Below, piece after piece: positions 1 to 5,912 of a stretch of DNA of 7,616 nt; positions within the stretch are counted from its first letter, which is position 1; each line of letters begins with the position of its first letter. Origin of the DNA: an uncultured Leptotrichia sp. (lineage in GTDB: Bacteria > Fusobacteriota > Fusobacteriia > Fusobacteriales > Leptotrichiaceae). The stretch spans positions 1 through 7,616 of the forward strand of contig CALIJH010000014.1 of the NCBI GenBank assembly GCA_938017765.1. Direction: 5' to 3'. The notes beneath the pieces are model-generated. The model had not been told where the DNA came from and did no database searches. It worked only from the letters and a program-made list of their open reading frames with translations. The position numbers were made by a program, and so were the translations under genes.

Positions 1-1
1 A

Positions 2-769
2 TCACTTATAACTTTATATGCAAGAGCCGAAGATTATAAAAAAGAAAAATCTGTATTGAGAGATAAAAAATCTGCTGAAATATTCTCCCAGATAGATTAT
101 GATTTTTCAAAATTTTCTAAAGGTTGGCTTTCTTATTACGGTATTCTTTCAAGGGCTAAAATAATGGATGAGCAAGTAAAAAAATTTATTTCTGAAAATC
201 CTGAGAGTATTGTAGTTTCGATAGGTTGCGGTCTGGATACAAGGTTTGAAAGAGTGGATAATGGCAAAGTCGAATGGTATAATGTCGATTTTCCTGAAGT
301 GATTGAAAAAAGGAAATTATTTTTTTCTGAAAATGAAAGAGTAAAAAATATTTCAAAGTCCGCATTAAATCCTGAATGGACAAAAGATATAAAAATTGGC
401 GAAAAAAAACTTCTTATTGTTTCTGAAGGCGTGCTTATGTACTTTAGTGAAGAAGAAATAAAGAGTTTCCTGAAAATACTGACAGATAATTTTGATGAAT
501 TTGAAGCACAGTTTGACTTAATTTCTGTAGGAGCTTTGAAAATGCAGAAAGAACACGATGTGCTGAAAAAAATGAATGCTACATTCAAATGGGGAGTAAA
601 AGACGGAAGCGAAGTCGTAAAATTAAATCCTGTAATGAAGCAGACAGGACTTATTAATTTTACTGTTGAAATGAAAAAAATTCTCCCTTTTACAAAAAAA
701 TGGATAATCCCTTTTATGTATTTATATAATAACAGACTGGGAATGTACAGTTATAAGAAAGAAAAGTAA
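2..769 (+). CDS. LCM-family SAM-dependent methyltransferase, 5'-partial
   Basis: A class I S-adenosylmethionine-dependent O-methyltransferase of the leucine carboxyl methyltransferase/TcmP-like family. The frame is open to the left edge and gives 255 visible residues. The first of these, reading TLYARAEDYKKEKSV, look like the family's N-terminal 'LYARA' region, so the real start lies upstream of the window. A TTG at 56 is an internal Leu codon and has no ribosome site. Counting the codon at 2-4 as residue 1, the SAM-binding motif VSIGCGLDTRF is at about 72-82, the acidic ribose-binding VDF at about 96-98, and the family signature SEGVLMYF at about 141-148. Bacterial members of this size methylate carboxyl or hydroxyl groups of small molecules; the substrate here cannot be read from sequence. 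The next plus-strand gene is about 970 bp away, so any operon partner would be upstream. The family call is firm and the function is open. Confidence 0.9.
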   Translation, partial: SLITLYARAEDYKKEKSVLRDKKSAEIFSQIDYDFSKFSKGWLSYYGILSRAKIMDEQVKKFISENPESIVVSIGCGLDTRFERVDNGKVEWYNVDFPEVIEKRKLFFSENERVKNISKSALNPEWTKDIKIGEKKLLIVSEGVLMYFSEEEIKSFLKILTDNFDEFEAQFDLISVGALKMQKEHDVLKKMNATFKWGVKDGSEVVKLNPVMKQTGLINFTVEMKKILPFTKKWIIPFMYLYNNRLGMYSYKKEK

Positions 770-1138
770 GAATAACGAAAAGAAGTTTTGAAGCTCAAGA
801 AACGGTAGAATTTAACAATGAAAAAGAGAAGTCAAAATAACAAAGAAGAAATAGAGGTTTGTTTTATGAAATATCTCTAACTTTTAAATAAAAAGAAAGA
901 ATATAAAAAAGTCTTGGATTTATGATTTTAAAAAATCGACATTATAAAAATACTGCTTTTTTATTTACATAATATAAGAAAAGTAAATTTATGTTTTTTA
1001 AAGTGCATGTTGATTAACTAAAATATTTGATAAATTTAAAAAGAGGCGTAGCCTCTTTTATTTTTGAAAATCCAATAAAATTTTTTATAATATTTTATTT
1101 AATAGCATTATAGCATTTTTATAATATTTTTCCGTTTT
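770..1138. other. convergent intergenic region
   Basis: This 369-bp gap lies between the convergent methyltransferase and hpf genes. The left two thirds are A/G-rich on the plus strand and hold no convincing gene; a 20-codon ATG frame at 818 lacks a ribosome site. A hairpin terminator lies at 1039-1065. Between it and the hpf stop is an A/T-rich stretch with an exact 15-bp direct repeat (TTTTTATAATATTTT at 1082-1096 and 1116-1130) and a tandem duplication of ATAGCATT (1102-1117). I see no further function. Confidence 0.7.
1039..1065. terminator. bidirectional rho-independent terminator
   Basis: The arms AAAAGAGGC (1039-1047) and GCCTCTTTT (1051-1059) form a 9-bp stem with a GTA loop. On the plus strand it is followed by an interrupted T-tract (TTTTATTTTT, 1056-1065). 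On the minus strand the A-run 1038-1042 supplies a T-tract. It sits about 75 bp past the hpf stop and about 270 bp past the methyltransferase stop, so it most directly ends hpf transcription and may also stop read-through from the left. Confidence 0.85.
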
Positions 1139-1462
1139 TTATTGATGACTTCCTTTTTTATTATAATCTTTCTGTTTTTCTTTGTATTTTCTGACCTGTC
1201 TTTCCAATCTTTCAGATAATTCGTCAATAGCAGCATACAGGTCATTATTTCTTGATTCGACTTTTATTTTGGTTCCGCTTGCATAAACCAGTCCGTCAGC
1301 TTTATGGACATCCCCCTCAGTTTTCTTTTTCTCAACTGTTAAGACAATATCGACTTCAGTTTTAACATCGGTATACTTGGAAATTTTGTTGATTTTCTCT
1401 TCAGTATAATTTTTAATTGCATCAGTAATTTTCAATTGTTTTCCGCTAATAATGATTTTCAT
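1139..1462 (-). CDS. hpf: ribosome hibernation factor, short HPF/RaiA (S30AE) type
   Basis: A 107-residue protein of the S30AE/sigma-54 modulation family. Members bind the 30S decoding region at the A and P sites and shut down idle ribosomes in stationary phase or stress. The family pattern is clear: N-terminal strand MKIIISGKQLKITDAIKNY, a basic helix around 20-30 (EEKINKISKY), a second strand at about 35-44, and the conserved DLYAAIDELSERLERQVRKYK helix around 74-94. The C-terminus is a short Lys-rich tail (95-107). The C-terminal dimerisation domain of long HPF (proteins of about 180 aa) is absent, and a terminator follows, so this is not a frameshifted long form. The start is supported by an AGAGAGGA ribosome site about 11 nt upstream (around 1474-1481). 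The gene is monocistronic, with its own promoter and terminator. HPF-short and YfiA/RaiA cannot be told apart by length alone (known forms are about 95 and 113 aa). Confidence 0.93.
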   Translation of the reverse strand: MKIIISGKQLKITDAIKNYTEEKINKISKYTDVKTEVDIVLTVEKKKTEGDVHKADGLVYASGTKIKVESRNNDLYAAIDELSERLERQVRKYKEKQKDYNKKGSHQ

Positions 1463-1495
1463 ATAAAATCACATCCTCTCTTAATTGTCATTAAT

Positions 1496-1523
1496 ATTAT
1501 ATCTCATATTAAGAAAAAGTCAA
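1496..1523 (-). promoter_or_regulatory. sigma-70 promoter of hpf
   Basis: Reading the minus strand, a -35 box TTGACT (1518-1523) and a perfect -10 TATAAT (1496-1501) are separated by 16 bp. Transcription should start near 1489, giving a leader of about 27 nt that contains the AGAGAGGA ribosome site. The near-consensus match suggests strong basal expression by the housekeeping sigma factor. No separate stress-sigma motif was recognised. Confidence 0.8.
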
Positions 1524-1659
1524 TATATCTTCGTTATTTAATACTTAGTTTTTCCTTTTGATAAAAATCATCCGTATTTTTCAGAGATGTTTTTATATCA
1601 TTTTTTTAAATATAATTTTGTATAAATATGATTTTATAAAAATATTTCAGAAAAAAATA

Positions 1660-1687
1660 TTGTCATATTGTAAAAATGTGCTAAAAT
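1660..1687 (+). promoter_or_regulatory. extended -10 promoter of ridA
   Basis: TTGTCA (1660-1665) is followed after 16 bp by TAAAAT (1682-1687), preceded by TGC, which fits an extended -10 element. The leader would be about 43 nt. An overlapping TATAAT at 1687-1692 is an alternative -10 but leaves a 21-bp spacer. A short inverted repeat, AATATTT (1641-1647) and AAATATT (1655-1661), touches the -35 box; it is A/T-only and may be chance. Confidence 0.65.
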
Positions 1688-1736
1688 ATAATTAGAGAAA
1701 ATTATATCTAAATTTATATTTCAAGGAGGTAATAAA

Positions 1737-2099
1737 ATGAAAAAAATACCTGAAGCAGTAGGGCCGTATTCGGCATTCAGAATTGTAGGAGATTTTCTGT
1801 ATATCTCCGGACAGCTGGGAATAAATCCCGAAACACAGAATATAGAAGAAAGTACAGTTGAAGGACAGGCAAAACAGGCGTTGGAAAATATGAAAGCCAT
1901 ATTGGAAAATAACGGCTATTCAATGAAAAATGTAGTAAAAACGACAGTTTTTCTTGATAAAATATCTGATTTTGTTTCAGTAAATAAAATCTATGCCGAA
2001 TATTTTGAAGAGCCTTATCCGACAAGGTCAGCTTTTGAAGTAGGCAAATTGCCTAAAGAAGCTCTTGTTGAAATAGAGGCCATCGCTTATCTAAAGTAA
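1737..2099 (+). CDS. ridA: RidA family enamine/imine deaminase (Rid/YjgF/UK114)
   Basis: A 120-residue member of the RidA family. These trimeric cytosolic enzymes hydrolyse reactive enamine/imine intermediates, such as 2-aminoacrylate released by PLP-dependent serine/threonine dehydratases, to ketoacids and ammonia, which protects PLP enzymes. Visible family features are GPYS (Tyr11), the YISGQLG strand (22-28), the PYPTRSAFEV signature with the substrate-carboxylate-binding Arg97, and VEIEAIA near the C-terminus (Glu112, matching the catalytic-site Glu of canonical members). Presence of the Arg argues for true deaminase (RidA-type) activity over the non-catalytic Rid subgroups. The start has a perfect AAGGAGGT site at 1723-1730, 6 nt upstream. 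The protein is a few residues shorter at the N-terminus than typical 124-128-aa homologues. It appears monocistronic, with its own promoter and a hairpin after it. Confidence 0.96.
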   Translation: MKKIPEAVGPYSAFRIVGDFLYISGQLGINPETQNIEESTVEGQAKQALENMKAILENNGYSMKNVVKTTVFLDKISDFVSVNKIYAEYFEEPYPTRSAFEVGKLPKEALVEIEAIAYLK

Positions 2100-2230
2100 A
2101 TTTGAAATAAGAAATAAAAATAAAAAGTAAATAAAGTAAAAAACGAAGTCAGAAAAAAGTAAGAAATAAAATGAAAAAAGTGGAATAAAAAATGAAATAA
2201 GAAAGAATTAGAAAAATAAAATTGAAAAAA

Positions 2231-2280
2231 TGAAAATCATTTAGAGCAGAAGTGTGTTTTAAGTGATTTTTATTTATTTT
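2231..2280 (+). terminator. probable terminator after ridA
   Basis: AAAATCATTTAGAGCA (2233-2248) pairs with 2255-2270 in a stem of about 16 bp that includes three G-U pairs, around a 6-nt loop. It can extend a few more A-T/G-U pairs at the base. A T-rich tract (2267-2280, interrupted by A) follows. The stem is A/T-rich, so it is weaker than a classical terminator, but its length and position 130 bp past ridA and before the cls promoter support the call. Confidence 0.6.
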
Positions 2281-2305
2281 ATATAATATAATCAATCATT
2301 TGTCA

Positions 2306-2334
2306 TTGATAACTTTTTTCAAAAATGGTAATAT
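2306..2334 (+). promoter_or_regulatory. candidate promoter of cls
   Basis: TTGATA (2306-2311), a 17-bp spacer, and TAATAT (2329-2334) preceded by TGG (extended -10). Transcription would start near 2341, so the 8-bp repeat array would lie within the first 90 nt of a leader of about 185 nt. The -10 box matches only 4 of 6 consensus positions, and A/T-rich DNA gives chance matches, so this is moderate evidence. Confidence 0.5.
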
Positions 2335-2358
2335 ATTAAATATAACAGATACTAAAAA

Positions 2359-2430
2359 CGACAAAACGACAAAACGACAAAACGACAAAACGACAAAACG
2401 ACAAAACGACAAAACAATAAAATAATAAAA
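2359..2430 (+). repeat. 8-bp tandem repeat (CGACAAAA)n
   Basis: Seven perfect head-to-tail copies of CGACAAAA begin at 2359, 2367, 2375, 2383, 2391, 2399 and 2407. Two degenerate units keep the same period (CAATAAAA at 2415, TAATAAAA at 2423). The array lies in non-coding DNA about 97 bp before the cls start. Perfect identity of seven units indicates recent expansion by slipped-strand replication. Each unit carries one of the few CG steps in this A-rich gap. Confidence 0.97.
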
Positions 2431-2526
2431 TAACGGAATATCAAGATAAAATACAAGATAGCAAATAGTCAGATATCAGATAGCTGAAATTTTGAAAAAA
2501 TTAAAATAAGAAATAGGGAGGTTTTT

Positions 2527-4050
2527 ATGTTTGAGCATATAGGAAATTTGCTGATATGGATTATTTCCATAGAACATATTCATCTGGCAATATATATAGG
2601 ATTTCTTATCGCGATACTGGTTTCCGAGAAAACGCCTGAAAGCATGGTGGCGTGGATATTTACAATTACCGTATTCCCTATTTTCGGTTTTTTTCTATAT
2701 ATTATTTTTGGAATAAATTGGAGAAAAAGGAAAATATCCAATCTTAAAAATAAAAAAAAGAGAGACAGTATACTGGGCGGTTTTTCAGGACTGTTTATGA
2801 AGTATGATCCGACAGAGATCTTTAATTCAAAAGAGTTGAGGATAAAAAATCTTGATACAAAAATGAAAGAAATAAATATCGGTAATCAGGAAAAAGAAAT
2901 AGTAAAACTTCTCTATGAGTCGGAAAGGACATTTCTGACAAAAAACAATTCGTATAAATTATTTTATGAAGGGAAAGAAGCTTTTGATTCGATTATTAAA
3001 GATTTGGAAGAAGCCAAGAAAACTATTTATATGGAATATTTCATATGGCGTTCCGATGAACTTGGGGAAAGAATAAAAAATCTGTTAGTAAAAAAAGCAA
3101 AAGAAGGCTTGGAAATAAAGCTTTTATTTGACGGATTAGGCTCTATGGGAACTATTTCCGGAAAATACAGAAAAGAACTTGCAGAAGTGGGAGTAGAATT
3201 CAGATATTTTCTGGATATAAAGTATACAATACTGAAATCCAATTATAGAAATCACAGAAAAATGACAATCATTGATAATAAAATATTACATACAGGCGGA
3301 ATGAACCTTGGAGAAGAGTATATAACAGGCGGAAAAAGATTTGAGACATGGAGAGATACAAATATAAGAATTACAGGAGAGCAAATAATAGATTATCTTG
3401 TGATATTTTTTACGGACTGGCTGAATAGCGGAGGAAAACAGGATTTTGAAAAAGAGGAAATAGAAAATATAATTAAGGAAAACAAAATTGAAAATACAGA
3501 GCCGTATTTGATGCAGGTTTCATCAAGCGGTCCTGATACGGTTTGGACTTCATTGAAGTATATGTACTCAAAAATGATAAGCATTGCGGAAAAAGAAGTA
3601 CTTATTCAGAGCCCGTATTTTATACCTGACACTTCTCTTATGTCCCAATTACAGATTGCATCTCTTTCAGGAGTCAAAATAAAACTCATGATAACAGGCG
3701 TTCCTGATAAAAAAATTCCTTACTGGATTGCTGAAACATACTTTGAGGAATTACTGAAAGCAGGAGTAAAGATATACAGATATAAAGCAGGATTTATGCA
3801 CTGCAAAAATATTGTAACGGACGGGAAAATCTCCACAATGGGGACATGTAATTTTGATATGAGAAGTTTTGAAATAAATTATGAAATAAACTCGGTTTTT
3901 TATAATGAAGAGATAAGCAGGAATATAAGGGATCAGTTTTATGAAGATTTGAAAAAATGCGAGCAAATAAAAGAGAAAAATCTCAAGAAAACTGTATTCT
4001 GGAGAAAAATAAGAAATTCATTGTTTAAAGTAATATCACCTATAATGTAA
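2527..4050 (+). CDS. cls: cardiolipin synthase (phospholipase D superfamily)
   Basis: A 507-residue bacterial cardiolipin synthase, which condenses two phosphatidylglycerol molecules into cardiolipin and glycerol at the cytoplasmic membrane. Two N-terminal membrane helices are visible at about 7-32 and 40-62 (PLDc_N region), followed by a basic stop-transfer segment (RKRKISNLKNKKKR). The two catalytic HKD motifs are intact: H243-x-K245-x4-D250 (NHRKMTIID, followed by GGMN) and H425-x-K427-x4-D432 (MHCKNIVTD, followed by GTCNFDMRSFE). The repeat-2 signature IQSPYFIPD (360-368) is typical of Cls. Length and order match ClsA-type enzymes of Firmicutes and Fusobacteria. The start is set by a GGGAGGT site 4-5 nt upstream (2516-2522). 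The gene has a long, repeat-bearing leader and is probably transcribed on its own or into truB, 87 bp downstream. No clear terminator separates them. Confidence 0.96.
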   Translation: MFEHIGNLLIWIISIEHIHLAIYIGFLIAILVSEKTPESMVAWIFTITVFPIFGFFLYIIFGINWRKRKISNLKNKKKRDSILGGFSGLFMKYDPTEIFNSKELRIKNLDTKMKEINIGNQEKEIVKLLYESERTFLTKNNSYKLFYEGKEAFDSIIKDLEEAKKTIYMEYFIWRSDELGERIKNLLVKKAKEGLEIKLLFDGLGSMGTISGKYRKELAEVGVEFRYFLDIKYTILKSNYRNHRKMTIIDNKILHTGGMNLGEEYITGGKRFETWRDTNIRITGEQIIDYLVIFFTDWLNSGGKQDFEKEEIENIIKENKIENTEPYLMQVSSSGPDTVWTSLKYMYSKMISIAEKEVLIQSPYFIPDTSLMSQLQIASLSGVKIKLMITGVPDKKIPYWIAETYFEELLKAGVKIYRYKAGFMHCKNIVTDGKISTMGTCNFDMRSFEINYEINSVFYNEEISRNIRDQFYEDLKKCEQIKEKNLKKTVFWRKIRNSLFKVISPIM

Positions 4051-4137
4051 AACATAATAAAAATATGGGCTAATATTATACTCAGATATCTGTCATAATT
4101 AAATATTTTAGATAAATACTATAAAAAGGAAAATACT

Positions 4138-5127
4138 ATGAAAGAAAAAAATATGAAAGAAGAAAATAAATTTGTTGAAGATGGAATAGTTTTACTGAAT
4201 AAAGATAGGGGCATAAGCTCTTTTGCGGCAATCAATAAGCTGAAAAAAGAAATAAATGCTATAAAAACGGGTCATGCGGGAACTCTTGACCCCATGGCTG
4301 AAGGACTTTTAATCGTAATGATTAACGGAGCTACAAAATTTTCAGATGACTTGATGAAAAAGGATAAGGAATATTATGTAGAATTGGAATTGGGCTATGA
4401 AACTGATACTTATGACGCCGAAGGAATAACAGTCAGTAAATATAACGGAGAAATCAAAATTTCCGAAGAAAAGGCTGTTAAAGTAATTAACAGTTTTATA
4501 GGTGAAATAGAGCAGATACCTCCTATGTATTCGGCGATAAAAGTAAATGGTGAAAAATTATACGAGCTTGCGAGAAAAGGAATAGAAACAGACAGGAAAT
4601 CAAGAAAGGTGAAAATAAATGCGATTTCCGAAATAAAAATTGATGAAAAAAATCCTAAAAAGATATCTTTTTTCACAAATGTAAGCAGTGGAACTTACAT
4701 AAGAACTCTTGTGAGGGATATAGGAAACAAATTGGGATTTTATGCGACTATGACAAAACTTGTAAGGACTAAAATAGATAAATTTGATATAAAAGATGCC
4801 ATTACAATAAGTGAAGTTAAAAAAAATGCCGAAAGTTCCGACGTTGAAAAAACAAAGAAAATGATTAATTTTAAGAATATTGAGCATATTTTTAACTACG
4901 ACAGAATGGCTGTAAATGAAGAAAAATATAAAAAATTGAAAAATGGAATGACCGTTCTGTTTAAAAAAAATAAATTTAAAAAAATAGAAAAAATAACTGA
5001 AAATAAAAGATATAAAATATATCTAAAAAATAAAACGGATGAAAAATCTGAATTTAAAGGGATAGCAAAAGTCATGAAAATAGGAACGGATATGATTTAT
5101 ATAAAAAGAGAAAAATATTTTCTCTAA
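4138..5127 (+). CDS. truB: tRNA pseudouridine(55) synthase TruB
   Basis: A 329-residue TruB, which isomerises U55 to pseudouridine in the T-loop of elongator tRNAs. Family motifs are all present: GHAGTLDPMAEG with catalytic Asp51, KEYYVELELGYETDTYDAEG with the stacking Tyr79, PPMYSAIKVNGEKLYELAR (128-146), SGTYIRTLVRDIG (184-196) and the KLVRT loop (207-211). After about residue 230 comes a very Lys-rich C-terminal region (about 24 Lys in 99 residues). Its pattern (LKNGMTV, then FKGIAKV) resembles the PUA-like RNA-binding domain of TruB, which fits the basic composition. The start at 4138 has an AAAGGA site 7 nt upstream; the ATG at 4153 has none, so about 12 extra residues precede the conserved core. 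truB usually neighbours rbfA/infB or ribF in many bacteria. Here it sits between cls and ruvC. Confidence 0.97.
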   Translation: MKEKNMKEENKFVEDGIVLLNKDRGISSFAAINKLKKEINAIKTGHAGTLDPMAEGLLIVMINGATKFSDDLMKKDKEYYVELELGYETDTYDAEGITVSKYNGEIKISEEKAVKVINSFIGEIEQIPPMYSAIKVNGEKLYELARKGIETDRKSRKVKINAISEIKIDEKNPKKISFFTNVSSGTYIRTLVRDIGNKLGFYATMTKLVRTKIDKFDIKDAITISEVKKNAESSDVEKTKKMINFKNIEHIFNYDRMAVNEEKYKKLKNGMTVLFKKNKFKKIEKITENKRYKIYLKNKTDEKSEFKGIAKVMKIGTDMIYIKREKYFL

Positions 5128-5146
5128 AACTAAAATAACATTTTTT

Positions 5147-5171
5147 ATTTAAAAAAAGCCTTTTTTTAAAT
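5147..5171. terminator. A/T-rich hairpin after truB, possible terminator
   Basis: A perfect 25-bp inverted repeat: ATTTAAAAAAAG (5147-5158), one C, and CTTTTTTTAAAT (5160-5171). As RNA it would form about 10-11 A-U pairs around an AGCCU-type loop, with the 3' arm itself U-rich. It lies 20 bp past the truB stop and before the ruvC promoter, as expected for a terminator. There is almost no G-C clamp, so efficiency is uncertain. The symmetry means it could act on either strand. Confidence 0.5.
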
Positions 5172-5221
5172 ACATAAAAATAATATATCCTATCATTAAT
5201 AAATTATTATATTACATAAAG

Positions 5222-5247
5222 TTTTCAAACTATTTGTACATTGAAAA
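5222..5247. promoter_or_regulatory. inverted repeat overlapping the ruvC -35 box
   Basis: TTTTCAA (5222-5228) and TTGAAAA (5241-5247) are perfect 7-bp inverted arms with a 12-bp spacer, centred about one and a half helical turns upstream of the -35/-10 spacer. The right arm covers the whole -35 box, a layout compatible with a repressor operator. Chance is possible in such A/T-rich DNA, and no known regulator motif was recognised. Confidence 0.35.
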
Positions 5248-5269
5248 GATAACAATTGTATGTTATAAT
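5241..5269 (+). promoter_or_regulatory. strong extended -10 promoter of ruvC
   Basis: TTGAAA (5241-5246), exactly 17 bp, and a perfect TATAAT (5264-5269) preceded by TGT (extended -10). Transcription should start near 5276, giving a leader of about 29 nt. This is the best plus-strand promoter match in the window. It probably serves ruvC and trmL together, because only 38 bp separates those genes. Confidence 0.85.
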
Positions 5270-5304
5270 TAAAAACGTTAAAAAATATTGGAAACAGGTG
5301 AAAT

Positions 5305-5874
5305 ATGAGAATATTAGGTATCGACCCGGGGACTGCCATAGTAGGTTATTCGGTTATCGACTTTGAAAAAGGGAAATACAAAGTTCTTGATTACGGCTGT
5401 ATTTATACTGATAAAGATGAAGATATGCCTGTCAGACTCGAAAAAATCTATGACGGACTGGATAATATAATAAAATTATGGAATCCTTCCGATATGGCAA
5501 TAGAAGAACTGTATTTTTTTAAAAATCAGAAAACAATAGTAAAAGTAGGCCAGGCAAGGGGAGTGATAACTCTGGTCGGGCAGAAAAATGGAATGAATAT
5601 TTATAGCTATACACCATTACAGGTAAAAATGGGAATAGCAAGTTATGGTCGGGCAGAAAAAAAACAGATACAGGAAATGGTGAAAATTATACTGAAATTG
5701 GATGAGATACCTAAGCCCGATGATGCTGCGGATGCTTTGGCAATTGCAATAACTCATATTAATTCAAAAAACGGGTTTGGAGGATTTTCCAGAGGAGATA
5801 ATATTACTAAAAAACTTGAGAAATTAAATACAGGAAAAATAAAACTGTCAGATTATAAAAAACTGATGGGGTAG
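5305..5874 (+). CDS. ruvC: Holliday junction resolvase RuvC
   Basis: A 189-residue RuvC, the dimeric Mg2+-dependent endonuclease that cuts Holliday junctions moved by RuvAB during recombinational repair. The RNase H-like fold and its acidic catalytic residues are intact: Asp7 (LGIDPG), Glu67 (AIEELYF), and Asp140/Asp143 (PDDAADALAIAITH). GQARGV (82-87) and the basic YGRAEKKQIQEMV segment (114-126) match the family. The protein has a C-terminal tail of about 30 residues after the last helix (160-189, basic), somewhat longer than the 173-aa E. coli enzyme. The start has a modest AGGTG site (5296-5300) and lies about 29 nt past a strong promoter. ruvA and ruvB are not in the window. It appears to be co-transcribed with trmL. 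Confidence 0.98.
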   Translation: MRILGIDPGTAIVGYSVIDFEKGKYKVLDYGCIYTDKDEDMPVRLEKIYDGLDNIIKLWNPSDMAIEELYFFKNQKTIVKVGQARGVITLVGQKNGMNIYSYTPLQVKMGIASYGRAEKKQIQEMVKIILKLDEIPKPDDAADALAIAITHINSKNGFGGFSRGDNITKKLEKLNTGKIKLSDYKKLMG

Positions 5875-5912
5875 AAAAATGAAGAGAAAAATTTGAAAGG
5901 TAATGAGATTAA

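Larger units (their letters stand above)
2100..2526 (+). other. intergenic region between ridA and cls
   Basis: This 427-bp gap contains, in order, a strongly purine-biased stretch (2100-2230, many GAAATAAAA-like runs and few C or T), a long A/T-rich hairpin (2231-2280), a promoter-like site (2306-2334), an 8-bp tandem repeat (2359-2430), and the cls ribosome site. No coding frame is convincing; ATG frames inside are only a few codons long. Confidence 0.75.

Noticed and set aside
56..58. TTG as the start of the methyltransferase
   Set aside because: The frame continues upstream to the window edge with family-like sequence, and no ribosome site precedes the TTG.
136..588. 150-codon minus-strand frame inside the methyltransferase
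   Set aside because: It is rich in Ser, Phe and Ile, the typical shadow of an A-rich gene on the other strand, with no recognised motif and no ribosome site.
818..880. 20-codon ATG frame (MKKRSQNNKEEIEVCFMKYL)
   Set aside because: No ribosome site or promoter, A/G-driven composition, and no conservation evidence.
2359..2430. CRISPR array
   Set aside because: Units are 8 bp and directly adjacent with no spacers; this is a simple tandem repeat.
4044..4080. Terminator directly after cls
   Set aside because: Only a 4-bp ATGT/ACAT stem and weak A/T pairings without a T-tract; cls and truB may be co-transcribed.
4083..4092. Palindrome CAGATATCTG before truB, with a similar TCAGATATC before cls (2469-2477)
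   Set aside because: A 10-bp palindrome and a shared 9-mer are plausible by chance here, and the copy before cls is not palindromic over the same length.
4153..4155. Second ATG as the truB start
   Set aside because: No ribosome site precedes it, whereas AAAGGA lies 7 nt before the ATG at 4138. The conserved domain begins after both, so a small doubt remains.
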